Notes: a model not told the origin generated them from the sequence alone. 64,000 bases of DNA from Celerinatantimonas sp046054165 (GCF_046054165.1 NZ_JBFNXK010000001.1:124001-188000); one strand, 5' to 3'; positions 55,683 through 64,000 are shown, numbered from the stretch's first letter. Numbers and translations are program-made.

Positions 55683-56725
55683 TGTGCTTGTTCCATCCAT
55701 TTAGCCGGAAAGCGCAACTTCAAATTAGAAGCATTCCCAATCACTTGATCATCACCTGCTTCGATACCAATATACTGTGCGTTTGGTGCCGTTTCTCCGA
55801 GTAAACCATGTGCAAAAGCAAAGTGAGCAATCTGCGTCATTTTCAGTTTAAAATCATTGGACCGAACATAGTGGATCCCCTGAGCGGGGGTAAAAAAATC
55901 AATCGTTGCCAACTGACTTTTAAGGCCTTTCAGATCTGTATTCAGTGCTTCGGCCATATAACTCATCATCTCCTGATGACGCGGATCATGCTGGTTTTGC
56001 AAAATCCCCATGGTTTCATACCAAGCGCCAATGATCGCTTTCCCCAAATTAGGTTCTTGTTTCAGCAACTCCGTCCGGATCATCATTCCATCAACGATTT
56101 CACCGTATATTTTCGAAGAGTCATAAACTAAAGAAGCATCAGGGAACTGATTTAAAATTGCAGAAAGCTGAGGTTTCCAAGTCACAACCACATCACTATT
56201 GGCATCCGCAAATATCGCACTAATATCACTATCAGAAGTATTGACCAGATGAACATCCCGCTCATTCAGACCCACGCTAGCCAGAGCACGATCCAACATA
56301 TAATGGGAGCCGGATAGCTCCACTAAATTAATGGTCTTCCCCTTAATGTCACTCAGCTGACTTTGTTTCCCTTTCATAATGATGCCATCACTACCAGCAG
56401 AAGTGCTCAGCGGCATTAAGATGGTGGTATCCACACCAGAACTAGCAGGGATCGTCAGTGCATCTAGAGTCATCGCAACAGATGCAGCCAATTGTCCGGC
56501 AGTGAATTGGGTCTGGGCTTCCATATAATCATTTAATTGAATGGCTTCGAGATCAAATCCATATTTGTCTCCCCACTTTTTTAAAATCCCATGCTCTTGC
56601 GCATAACCTAAAGGCATCGTGCCAGCATAAATAGTCCACGCTATTTTATAGGTCGGTTTAGGGGCAGCCTGAACAACAAAACAACTACCGATCAAGAGCA
56701 ATAGCAACAATAGCGATTTTTTCAT
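55679..56725 (-). CDS. ABC-type substrate-binding protein (NMT1/SsuA-like), putative urea-compound type
   Basis: 348 residues from the ATG at 56725 with AAGGAA upstream. A signal peptide ends near V-Q-A-A (about 22). The bilobal binding-protein fold includes G-H-S-style helical starts, T-F-T-A-G-Q-L-A-A and W-K-P-Q-L. The family (annotated in databases as putative urea ABC transporter substrate-binding) is close to taurine/nitrate binders. No permease or ATPase gene follows here, which is unusual. Confidence 0.7.
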   Translation of the reverse strand: MKKSLLLLLLLIGSCFVVQAAPKPTYKIAWTIYAGTMPLGYAQEHGILKKWGDKYGFDLEAIQLNDYMEAQTQFTAGQLAASVAMTLDALTIPASSGVDTTILMPLSTSAGSDGIIMKGKQSQLSDIKGKTINLVELSGSHYMLDRALASVGLNERDVHLVNTSDSDISAIFADANSDVVVTWKPQLSAILNQFPDASLVYDSSKIYGEIVDGMMIRTELLKQEPNLGKAIIGAWYETMGILQNQHDPRHQEMMSYMAEALNTDLKGLKSQLATIDFFTPAQGIHYVRSNDFKLKMTQIAHFAFAHGLLGETAPNAQYIGIEAGDDQVIGNASNLKLRFPAKWMEQAQ

Positions 56726-56802
56726 CGTAAATTCCTTATTATTGGCGTCTATTGTTAGCTTAAATGGCTCTAATACACTGAAAAATGATAAATCTTGCAC
56801 AT

Positions 56803-57732
56803 TCAGTTGCTGTTTTGATCAAGTAAACACTGGACTATATGTTGCAATGTGGCGCGGTTCCCCATATCCCCCTTCCGAGTGGCCAACTGAATAGATGAGC
56901 GACGCTGAATATGGCTCGGCATAATGGCCACCAACTGGCCACGCTGTTCGAATGTTTTAGCATAATGCATTGGAATAAAGCCGATCGATTCCCCTGAAAT
57001 AATCTGGAAAGTAAGCGCTTCAAGATTTTCGGTATAACAGACAGGACCAAGAGTTGGGAATCCTAAGCTTTCAATATCACTTTGATTGAGAAAATTACGC
57101 GCAAAGAAGGCTTGCTTAGAGAGCAGTTGACAACGTTCAGCATGTGAATGCTGCGCCTTAAACATCGCCCATAATTGACTTTGTGGCGAACAATAAAGCG
57201 CATCGGTTTCCTGATAAAGTTCTATATAATTCAGCGCATTATGCCGATGTTCGAAGATCCCTATCGCCAGATCCAAGGTCTGATCCAAAAGCAGTCGTTC
57301 TAGTTCATAGGGGGTATACACAGAGACATCCATTGTTAAATGAGCAACCCCTTGAATACGCTGATCGGACAGCCGTTTTAAAGTACCGGCCAGCGGGCAG
57401 TTGGGATCGGCAATAATATTATCAATAATACCCAGAACTAATGCTCCCGAAAGCTCATCCCCCAGCTCTAATATTTGCTTTTCAAAATGCTCTAACGCGG
57501 CAAATAACCGTTTGGTATGAGCTAAAACCGCCTCTCCTTCACGAGTAAGTTTAAAGCCTTTACGTCCCCTTTCGCATAAAACTACTTTTAATCGAGTTTC
57601 AAGTGAACTGATCGCCCGACTGATCGCCGAAGCATCTTTATTCAGTGGATATTGAGCATTCGTCAATCCACCACTCAGACTAACGACCTTGAATATTTGC
57701 AGTTCTTTGAGTAACGTCCCATCAACTTTCAT
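56803..57732 (-). CDS. LysR-family regulator upstream of the binding-protein gene
   Basis: 309 residues. The DNA-binding part reads F-K-V-V-S-L-S-G-G-L-T-N-A-Q-Y and K-D-A-S-A-I-S-R-A-I-S-S-L-E-T-R-L, a LysR helix-turn-helix with a somewhat divergent first helix. It is co-directional with the binding-protein and hydrolase genes, 77 bases before the binding-protein start. It may regulate them in cis or be cotranscribed. Confidence 0.8.
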   Translation of the reverse strand: MKVDGTLLKELQIFKVVSLSGGLTNAQYPLNKDASAISRAISSLETRLKVVLCERGRKGFKLTREGEAVLAHTKRLFAALEHFEKQILELGDELSGALVLGIIDNIIADPNCPLAGTLKRLSDQRIQGVAHLTMDVSVYTPYELERLLLDQTLDLAIGIFEHRHNALNYIELYQETDALYCSPQSQLWAMFKAQHSHAERCQLLSKQAFFARNFLNQSDIESLGFPTLGPVCYTENLEALTFQIISGESIGFIPMHYAKTFEQRGQLVAIMPSHIQRRSSIQLATRKGDMGNRATLQHIVQCLLDQNSN

Positions 57733-57964
57733 CAATCCATTCCAAAGCTGTTTTGAAAATCCTAAAAGATTTAGCGCCGATCTTCCAACAATGGATCACT
57801 GTATCTGGGTTAAAATATTGGTGTCAAAAGCCATTTAGCCTAAATTGCGAACAAAAACAATCGTGTGAGCTTGATGATGCTCCATCCAGAGCAACGATCT
57901 TTAGCGATTGTATTTATCCAACTTAAACATATTTAAACACAGCCCTTTAATGACACTAAAATAC

Positions 57965-58309
57965 CTAATGATGATGAGAGACAGAGAAAAACAATGCGCA
58001 ACTGATCACGATCAACACCCCCATGACCCCCCACAACAATGGATGCTTCCATAGAGCGGTTGTTCGATGTAAATAATGAAATAATGGACGGCTATTCAAA
58101 TAGGCATGAAATAATACCAAGATCATCGCCAATACACCGAGATACAGATGTATATCTTTGTATTCATGTTTACTTATACCTAGCCAATTCCAACCACGCC
58201 CCATTGGGCCTTCTGGAGCTAAAAATAGGATCACCCCCGTAAAACTAATCAATACAAAGCTAAGTGTCATGATAACGGTTGTATAAGGTCGTAATCGATT
58301 CAGATTCAT
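57965..58309 (-). CDS. DUF4405-family small membrane protein
   Basis: 114 residues with three transmembrane helices (about 10-30, 48-70, 88-108). Conserved His in H-L-Y-L-G and F-H-A-Y-L could ligate haem, as suggested for DUF4405 and cytochrome-b561-like domains. The protein ends H-H-H. Function unknown; it stands alone. Confidence 0.65.
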   Translation of the reverse strand: MNLNRLRPYTTVIMTLSFVLISFTGVILFLAPEGPMGRGWNWLGISKHEYKDIHLYLGVLAMILVLFHAYLNSRPLFHYLHRTTALWKHPLLWGVMGVLIVISCALFFSVSHHH

Positions 58310-58704
58310 TGGTTATGAACTCACGATAACTTGAAAGGATTGATTAAATTTTAGCCAACCTTTAAGCAAGACCCTGTGAGGTAGATCGGATTTAATTACT
58401 ATTTCTAATCTTCGAGCAATCTCTTTCAAATATTCCCCGGAATTGATCTCCGAGATTTAAGCTCCCCAACGAGCCTGAGGATGTAAGCGATGTTTAGGTA
58501 ATGCATAATGAAAATAATAATGAGAAACTCTAATCAATAATACGCCCCTGCATCAGATGTTTCGGCTTTTTGCCTGACCTTGAAGATACGAAACGCTTCG
58601 CAGGTCGTAGTTGGCGACAATTGCGACATCATAATGCAACTGTTATTGATATAAAATAATTGAAGAAGGCTCTTCATTATCTTAACTTAAATAAAGGGTT
58701 ACCT
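58310..58704. other. Intergenic region before the orphan protein
   Basis: 395 bases between divergent genes. A TTG-started extension of the next gene (58660) is possible but has no ribosome-binding site. No other structure was recognised apart from ordinary AT-rich spacer. Confidence 0.5.
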
Positions 58705-59841
58705 ATGATAGATAATACAAGTAACACGCCTATTTTTAATTTTGATTTCGCTGCATCCGAACCCAAGAATAAACCCAATCCGGCTGAATATTACACGATG
58801 ACGGATTATATCCATGATCTGGTCACCATCGATCAGGATAATTCCGCCACAGCGACCGATACTCAATTAATGATCACGAAGTATCGAAAGCTTTATTATA
58901 ATTCTCGAGGCTGGAATGATTTACTGATTCCTGAAACAGCCAATATTGCCACGTTTAGCGCTTCAGCGGCGACCCAGAAAGTACAACGTAGTCATGAAGT
59001 GATATTAACTAATGGGGATTTATATGATGCGGCCCATATCTTTGCCATTCTTGATGCGAGTAATCACAATGGTCCTCTAAGCCCGATACCTGAACATTTA
59101 ATCCCTGCCGACCTCCCTAAAGCTTTAAAAGAACTCATTCCTGTCGTGCAGAATCGACTGATGGCTGCCGGATGGCTGGGTGATTTATCTGAAATCACAG
59201 GGCAATTTTATCAACAAAACGCAAATAACGTGGGCGCTAAACAAGCGATTGTCGATCAGTTTGGTGCTTATTATAAAAATCTGGCTAATGTTGATGGCAT
59301 GGTGATGACACAGCACTATGATCTCCTAACAAAGGATGGTCAAAAATTATCCGATATTTTTACGGCCTATTATGGGCTAACTCCCGAAGCGGGGCTTCGT
59401 TCTCAGCTCAAATCATCACGTTATTTAGATTTTGCCACATCGATAGGTTTGAATTGGAAGGATAATGCATTTGAGAATAGAGAAGTCTGGCTCAAGCAAC
59501 AGCTTCCCAATTTACGAACCTGTACCGCTTTTTATTTAGTTAAAGATCGCGGACTACACCTCACGCGCCAAACAACGCCAACTGAACATTTAACCACGGA
59601 TCTTAAAACAGCACTCAATAGTGCGCAGCTGAGCCAGCAACAATGTGAATTTGCCCAACACCTATTAACCGGATTAGAAAATAACAGCAACCCCATTGAG
59701 GACGATCTGGTAACTCTGGCAATCTGCTTTCTAATATGGATTGGGTATTATGACCGTCAGTTGTCCATTGCGGACCTACTTGCCTCTTATATCAGCGGGT
59801 TAGCACAGGCGATTCAAATGACTCAATCAGTCAGCCATTAA
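58705..59841 (+). CDS. Orphan 378-residue protein, function unknown
   Basis: The ATG at 58705 has AAAGGG 7 bases upstream. The protein lacks signal peptide and clear membrane helices, although L-A-I-C-F-L-I-W-I-G-Y-Y near the C-terminus is hydrophobic. G-D-L-Y-D-A-A-H-I-F-A-I-L-D-A-S-N-H-N-G (about 103-122) includes Asp and His residues that could bind metal. The rest is polar with many Asn, Gln and Thr. I do not recognise a family. Codon use is similar to neighbouring genes. Confidence 0.5.
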   Translation: MIDNTSNTPIFNFDFAASEPKNKPNPAEYYTMTDYIHDLVTIDQDNSATATDTQLMITKYRKLYYNSRGWNDLLIPETANIATFSASAATQKVQRSHEVILTNGDLYDAAHIFAILDASNHNGPLSPIPEHLIPADLPKALKELIPVVQNRLMAAGWLGDLSEITGQFYQQNANNVGAKQAIVDQFGAYYKNLANVDGMVMTQHYDLLTKDGQKLSDIFTAYYGLTPEAGLRSQLKSSRYLDFATSIGLNWKDNAFENREVWLKQQLPNLRTCTAFYLVKDRGLHLTRQTTPTEHLTTDLKTALNSAQLSQQQCEFAQHLLTGLENNSNPIEDDLVTLAICFLIWIGYYDRQLSIADLLASYISGLAQAIQMTQSVSH

Positions 59842-59868
59842 ATGAATACCCATTATTCATGAGTGTTT

Positions 59869-59950
59869 GATCAAAATGGACAAGATAACGGCCTCTCTCG
59901 GAGCACGTGTACTCTCAATCGGATTTATCTTGTCCTAGAGTCTTTTGATC
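59869..59950. terminator. Large interrupted inverted repeat between convergent genes
   Basis: GATCAAAA (59869-59876) and GGACAAGATAA (59878-59888) pair with TTATCTTGTCC (59925-59935) and TTTTGATC (59943-59950). The loop is 36 bases. It lies between the stops of the orphan gene and kdgK and may terminate both, but its size and bulge are unusual. Confidence 0.55.
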
Positions 59951-59971
59951 TTCACTCGATCATGCGCTGTA

Positions 59972-60994
59972 TTATCGATTTAAACGAGCCTGGCTCCCTT
60001 TCGACATGGCGGCGCGAATTTCTGATTCGGTGACTAAATTCAGATCGCCACTGATCGATAATTTAAGCACACTGGCAGCAATAGCAAACTCGATGGTTTC
60101 CTGAGGGGGTAATTGATTGGCTAAGCCATGCAATAATCCGGCACCAAAGGCATCCCCAGCCGCAACCCCTTCCATCACATTGATCGAATGAATAGGCGTT
60201 TCGTAAAATTGTTCATTTTGATAGAGCAATGCCATCCAATCGCTTTGTTCAACCGAGTGAATATTGCGAAGCACGCTCGCTACAATTTTACAATTTGGGT
60301 AGCGCTCAGTAATGGCTTTCATTCCCTGACAAAAATCATCTTTCTGATCAATACCATGAGATAAGTTTCCATCAAATGCCTGAATACCAAGTACCGCTTC
60401 AAAATCTTCATCGTTGGCAATACAAATATCAACCCATGGCATTAATTCAGCCATGACTTGTTGTGCTTTTTCCGGTGACCACATTTTTCCACGATAATTC
60501 AAATCACAAGCAACTGTAATCTGCTGTTGCCGGCAGTAACGCAGCGCATCTTGTAATGCTTCTGCTAATGCCGGTGAAATAGCCGGGGTAATCCCAGAAA
60601 AATAAAAGATGCCAACATCTTGAAGCAATGTAGGCCAATCAAATTCGCTACGCGCTGCCGTTGCAATCGAACTCCCTGCCCTGTCATACACCACACTAGT
60701 AGAGCGAGCCCCGGTCCCTTTTTCAAAAAAATAACTCCCCAGTCTTGGGCCACCGCGTAAAATGCGACTCGTATCCACGCCATAGCGTCTTAGTGTTCCA
60801 AGAGCGGCTTCTCCCAATGGATTATCAGGGAGCTTCGTTAAATAAGCGGCATCATGATTGAGTTGAGCCAGAGAAACCGCCACATTGGCTTCTGCGCCAC
60901 CATACGCCGCTTCATAACCCGTGGTCTGTATGATGCGCTGGAATGCGATCGGTTTTAAACGCAACATGATTTCGCCAAATGTTAATATTTTCAT
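59972..60994 (-). CDS. kdgK: 2-keto-3-deoxygluconate kinase (PfkB family)
   Basis: 340 residues. The N-terminal F-G-E-I-M-L-R-L-K-P, the G-G-A-E-A-N-V-A-V-S-L-A-Q-L glycine motif and the catalytic G-V-A-A-G-D-A-F-G-A-G-L-L (about 272-284) match KdgK. It phosphorylates KDG from pectin/uronate breakdown to KDPG. No kdgA or uxa genes are adjacent in the window. AAGGATAA precedes the ATG. A KdgR-like palindrome lies upstream. Confidence 0.88.
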   Translation of the reverse strand: MKILTFGEIMLRLKPIAFQRIIQTTGYEAAYGGAEANVAVSLAQLNHDAAYLTKLPDNPLGEAALGTLRRYGVDTSRILRGGPRLGSYFFEKGTGARSTSVVYDRAGSSIATAARSEFDWPTLLQDVGIFYFSGITPAISPALAEALQDALRYCRQQQITVACDLNYRGKMWSPEKAQQVMAELMPWVDICIANDEDFEAVLGIQAFDGNLSHGIDQKDDFCQGMKAITERYPNCKIVASVLRNIHSVEQSDWMALLYQNEQFYETPIHSINVMEGVAAGDAFGAGLLHGLANQLPPQETIEFAIAASVLKLSISGDLNLVTESEIRAAMSKGSQARLNR

Positions 60995-61319
60995 TAAGTT
61001 ATCCTTATCCTCATACGTTTTGGCTACAGGTAATATTGCGCTCTGGCGTCAATTAAAATAACGATCATACCCTGTACCCGTTCTGTTCATCGTGCACGAA
61101 AATGGTCAATTGCAATGGTGTAAAGCCATCAATGCGTTGATTCTACACCAATATTCGGTGATATGTCTTATTATGAAACAACTTTTCATATTGAAGAGGA
61201 ATAACCCATGTTGACGTCACCACCGAACTCACTCAAACAGCAGATCAAGAGCAGCCCAGAGCAAAATTAAAATCGATATCGCGCCCATCATCATGATGGG
61301 ACCATGCCTACGGGGTCAG
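60995..61319. other. Region upstream of kdgK with candidate operator and micro-ORFs
   Basis: 325 bases. It includes the palindrome at 61172-61190 and a GGTGTA/TACACC pair near 61117-61149. Two overlapping micro-ORFs occur on opposite strands: 61208-61270 (+, 20 codons after GAGGAATAACCC) and 61229-61294 (-, 21 codons, hydrophobic). Neither has other support. Confidence 0.4.
61172..61190. promoter_or_regulatory. KdgR-like operator candidate
   Basis: TATGAAACAACTTTTCATA contains the perfect inverted core TGAAA-N5-TTTCA. KdgR boxes have a TGAAAC-N-TTTCA-type palindrome. It lies 178 bases before the kdgK start on the minus strand, somewhat far for a repressor site. Confidence 0.45.
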
Positions 61320-62222
61320 CTACTCGATGGTCTCTACGCACTGTTGCACCTGTTGGATTAACCATTGCACACTCTCTTGGCTATCATATAGCTGATGAGT
61401 AAACATACTTAACGATAACAAAGGTGTATCCGGGGGCAATTCAACAATTTTAAGAGGCAACATTTGTACTAATTCTCTAGCGATACGCAGAGGCACACAC
61501 ATCAAATTACTCGTTCTGGCAGTTACCAACCCACCAACCGCAAAACTTTGCACGATCATGGCAATTTGCCGGGCTTGATGTTGCTCATATAACCAACGGT
61601 CAATCAAGTCAGCTCCGGAATTAATGAGAGGTAAGTGGATCTGAGGCGTTGCCAAAAAAGTTTTGAAGTCAATCTTGCTTGGCAAATCAGTGCTTTTAGC
61701 GACGATCCCCACATAGCTGTCGGTTAACCAGTGGTAACGATGATAGTAACGCGGAATGGTCTGAAGATTATCGACGCCCAACATCAAATCAATATGCCCT
61801 TGTTCCAAATGATCAAATTGCATATTTTCAAAGAGAATTTCGATGGCAATACGAACATTCGGAGCACTCTTCTCAAATGCCCGACCCAACCTTGGTAAGG
61901 CATAAAATTCAAAGTAATCAATGGCCCCGACATAAAAAGTTTTAGCATCCAGTCGCGGATTAAAAGGCTTCATTCTTTCTAGGGCCATATCGATAGACGT
62001 CAGCCCTTGTTGAATGCCCGGTAATAACTGTTTGACTAACGGAGTCGGCTCCATCCCAGTTTTGGTTTTGATGAACAAGGGATCATCAAAGCGGCTCCTC
62101 AGTTTAGCTAATACGTGACTGGCGGCCGATTGACTCATAAACATCTTTTGGGCCGCTTTTGAGAGGTGTCGTTCCTTCTCTAAAACGACCAACAGACGCA
62201 GCTGATTAATATCAATATCCAT
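61320..62222 (-). CDS. LysR-family regulator
   Basis: 300 residues. The helix-turn-helix H-L-S-K-A-A-Q-K-M-F-M-S-Q-S-A-A-S-H-V-L-A-K-L at about 18-40 is followed by D-P-L-F-I-K-T-K-T-G-M-E-P-T-P-L. The effector domain is of the NodD/PcaQ-like type. It is divergent from aguB and may control it; it is also co-directional with kdgK, 325 bases upstream of it. Confidence 0.88.
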   Translation of the reverse strand: MDIDINQLRLLVVLEKERHLSKAAQKMFMSQSAASHVLAKLRSRFDDPLFIKTKTGMEPTPLVKQLLPGIQQGLTSIDMALERMKPFNPRLDAKTFYVGAIDYFEFYALPRLGRAFEKSAPNVRIAIEILFENMQFDHLEQGHIDLMLGVDNLQTIPRYYHRYHWLTDSYVGIVAKSTDLPSKIDFKTFLATPQIHLPLINSGADLIDRWLYEQHQARQIAMIVQSFAVGGLVTARTSNLMCVPLRIARELVQMLPLKIVELPPDTPLLSLSMFTHQLYDSQESVQWLIQQVQQCVETIE

Positions 62223-62290
62223 AAGTTATCGAAATCTCTCATATGAAAATAAAAAAAATGCATTTTCATAATAACCTAATCCCGAGTAAA

Positions 62291-62457
62291 AAGGTGCCAA
62301 GAACTTTTGAATGGTCATGCTTAAATTTTGGTTCAATGACGCCATACAACAGCACTATTTAACGTTAGATGCCATTTGTAGAGAATTTAGAACTACATCT
62401 GCTCTTGACCTAAATCAGGCTGAGTAGTGGCGAAACAAATCACGGCCAATCACCCCT
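62291..62457. repeat. Decayed MITE-like repeat, copy D
   Basis: Interior segments TCATGcTTAAATTTTGgTTCAAtg near 62320, TTTGTaGAGAAT near 62380 and TAAATcAGgCTgagT near 62411 follow the order in copy B. The ends are degenerate. It lies in the LysR-aguB promoter region. Confidence 0.55.
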
Positions 62458-62486
62458 CTAATTGATATTTTCCATAAGGAGATGAG

Positions 62487-63380
62487 ATGAAAAAAGTAAC
62501 GGTTGCAGCAACCCAAATGGCTTGCTCATGGGATGTCAAAAGTAATGTCGATAAAGCCGAAGCATTGGTCCGCGAAGCGGCTAAACAAGGCGCGCAAATT
62601 ATCCTGTTGCAGGAGCTATTCGAAACCCCCTATTTTTGCATTGAGATCAGCGAGTCCTATCATAAACTCGCATCAACATTAGAAAATAATGAAGCTTTTG
62701 CTCGTTTATCTCAGTTAGCGAAAGAATTACAAGTGGTGCTTCCCTTTAGCTGGTATGAACGCGCCGGGAACGTCAGTTTTAATTCCATTGCAGTGATTGA
62801 TGCCGATGGCTCGTTGCTGGGAAAATACCGCAAGACGCATATTCCCGATAGTGATGGTTACTTAGAAAAATATTACTTTAGTCCTGGCGATACCGGATTC
62901 AAAGTCTGGAACACCCGTTATGCTAAAATCGGTATTGGTATTTGTTGGGATCAATGGTTCCCCGAAACCGCTCGCAGCATGGCGCTGCAAGGGGCTGAAT
63001 TGTTATTCTTCCCTACCGCCATAGGGAGCGAACCCAGCCAACCCGCACTTGATTCACAGCCGCACTGGCAACGTACCATGCAGGGCCATTCCGCTGCAAA
63101 CCAGATCCCAGTGATCGCATCCAACCGTATTGGCACCGAAACTGCTCAATTCCGCGACCTGTCACTGACCTTCTTTGGTTCATCGTTTATCACCGATGGT
63201 ACTGGCGAAATTGTGGCCAAAGCGGATCGTGAGCACCAAAGCATTCTGACTCACGAATTCGATCTCGATGAACTCGAATTTCAACGCCGGGCTTGGGGAT
63301 TATTCAGAGACAGACGACCAGAACATTACCGCGGTCTATTAACACTGGACGGACAGGTCAAGGATGGTGGTCATGAATAA
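62487..63380 (+). CDS. aguB: N-carbamoylputrescine amidase
   Basis: 297-residue nitrilase-superfamily enzyme. The catalytic triad is Glu43 (L-Q-E-L-F-E), Lys116 (K-Y-R-K-T-H-I-P) and Cys153 (G-I-C-W-D-Q-W-F-P-E). It turns N-carbamoylputrescine into putrescine, the second step of the agmatine deiminase pathway. A perfect AAGGAG lies upstream. The agmatine deiminase gene (aguA) is not in the window but might lie to the right. Overlap with the following permease gene suggests coupling. Confidence 0.93.
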   Translation: MKKVTVAATQMACSWDVKSNVDKAEALVREAAKQGAQIILLQELFETPYFCIEISESYHKLASTLENNEAFARLSQLAKELQVVLPFSWYERAGNVSFNSIAVIDADGSLLGKYRKTHIPDSDGYLEKYYFSPGDTGFKVWNTRYAKIGIGICWDQWFPETARSMALQGAELLFFPTAIGSEPSQPALDSQPHWQRTMQGHSAANQIPVIASNRIGTETAQFRDLSLTFFGSSFITDGTGEIVAKADREHQSILTHEFDLDELEFQRRAWGLFRDRRPEHYRGLLTLDGQVKDGGHE

Positions 63381-64000
63381 CCCAAAAATGGGGATCGCAC
63401 CACTGGCTCTGTTTAGTTTATGTACGGTTCTTGTGGTTGATACACTCACCGCATCGGCTTCTATTGGCGTCAGTGCTCTGGGATGGTGGGCGTTGATTCT
63501 GGTAATCTTTGTACTACCTTATGGCCTAATCACCTCGGAGTTGAGTGCCGCTTACCCCGGTGAAGGCGGGATCTACGATTGGGTCAAACGTGCCTTTGGC
63601 TCTCGTTGGGCAATTCGAACTACATGGCTCTACTGGATTAATGTCGGTTTGTGGATGCCTGCAGTTTATATTCTGTTCGCCGGAACCTTTACCGAACTGT
63701 TCGCGCCTAATCTGCCACTCACGATCCAGATCATCATGTGCATTGCGCTCACATGGATAACCGTCTGGGTCTGTAACGTCTCTATCGATATCGGTGTCTG
63801 GGTCACCAACTTCTGCGCTTTATTAAAAGTACTGATTATTGCTGTTTTGGGGATCGGTGGTTTTGTTTATGCGGCAAAACATGGCGTGGCCAATGATTTC
63901 TCTATACAAGAAATGCTGCCATCATTTGATTCCGGAGTAGCCTTTCTGCCAGCCTTAGTCTTTAACCTAATGGGCTTTGAACTGGTCGCGACCATGACCA
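63373..64000 (+). CDS. APC-superfamily amino-acid/polyamine permease, 3' end outside window
   Basis: Open from the ATG at 63373 (GGATGGTGG upstream) to the edge, 209 codons. It begins M-N-N-P-K-M-G-I-A-P-L-A-L-F-S-L and has about six membrane helices so far. S-A-A-Y-P-G-E-G-G-I-Y-D-W-V-K-R-A-F-G is the APC signature. It overlaps aguB by 8 bases, so a role in agmatine or putrescine uptake is likely. Confidence 0.85.
   Translation, partial: MNNPKMGIAPLALFSLCTVLVVDTLTASASIGVSALGWWALILVIFVLPYGLITSELSAAYPGEGGIYDWVKRAFGSRWAIRTTWLYWINVGLWMPAVYILFAGTFTELFAPNLPLTIQIIMCIALTWITVWVCNVSIDIGVWVTNFCALLKVLIIAVLGIGGFVYAAKHGVANDFSIQEMLPSFDSGVAFLPALVFNLMGFELVATMT

Noticed and set aside
1..64000. CRISPR array, prophage or defence island
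   Set aside because: No regularly spaced repeats, no phage structural or integrase genes and no Cas, restriction or abortive-infection genes were recognised.

Overview
The window looks like a chromosomal segment of a gammaproteobacterium from the Vibrio / Aeromonas / Celerinatantimonas neighbourhood (an inference from gene content). The core genes and their order match that group: mfd followed by a csiV-like gene, then ndh, ycfP, nagZ and hinT on one strand; yejK, yejL and yejM followed directly by tRNA-Pro(GGG); plus htpG, a ddlA-type ligase, ygiQ, yaeP and argP/argO. Base composition is moderate, with AT-rich stretches around 36.4-41 kb and 50.7-52 kb.

Layout. 1-15 kb is mostly core: mfd (5' end outside the window), csiV, a NUDIX hydrolase, ndh, ycfP, nagZ, hinT, a double-domain QueD-like protein, a dihydroorotase-like amidohydrolase, yejK/L/M and tRNA-Pro. 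15-22 kb has a GNAT enzyme, a soluble FIST-domain chemoreceptor, a small kinase-like protein, htpG and yhbP. 22-32 kb is metabolic and accessory: an MFS transporter with an enolase-superfamily enzyme and a divergent LysR; an Old Yellow Enzyme with a divergent AraC regulator; an NhaC-family transporter whose promoter lies inside a tandem MetJ-box array, so probably the methionine transporter MetT; a HAD gene split by a small repeat element; PhzF; and a second GNAT. 32-43 kb holds ddl, a homocysteine methyltransferase, ACC deaminase with its Lrp-type regulator AcdR, a Tsx-like porin, TudS, small orphan genes, an acetyltransferase, yaeP and the argP/argO pair. 43-53 kb holds ygiQ, lipoproteins, a Cu/Zn-SOD-like secreted protein, an IS982-family transposase remnant, a GFA protein, two more hexapeptide acetyltransferases and two orphan proteins. 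53-64 kb is made of small regulator/transport modules: a paired DMT exporter with LysR; a periplasmic binding protein with an isochorismatase-type hydrolase and LysR but no permease or ATPase; a DUF4405 membrane protein; an orphan 378-residue protein; kdgK; a LysR; and aguB overlapping an APC permease cut by the right edge.

The signals not explained by the genes are: (1) a family of short elements with an inverted-repeat end close to AGGGTCTGTTGATCTTT, with two long copies, one short copy and several decayed traces; one copy sits exactly inside the catalytic motif of a HAD gene; (2) a second intergenic repeat with a GATAAGTC...GTCAGGGATGAC core; (3) the MetJ array overlapping a near-consensus sigma70 promoter in front of the NhaC-type transporter; (4) several orphan proteins and an incomplete uptake cassette. 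I found no CRISPR array, prophage or classical defence island.
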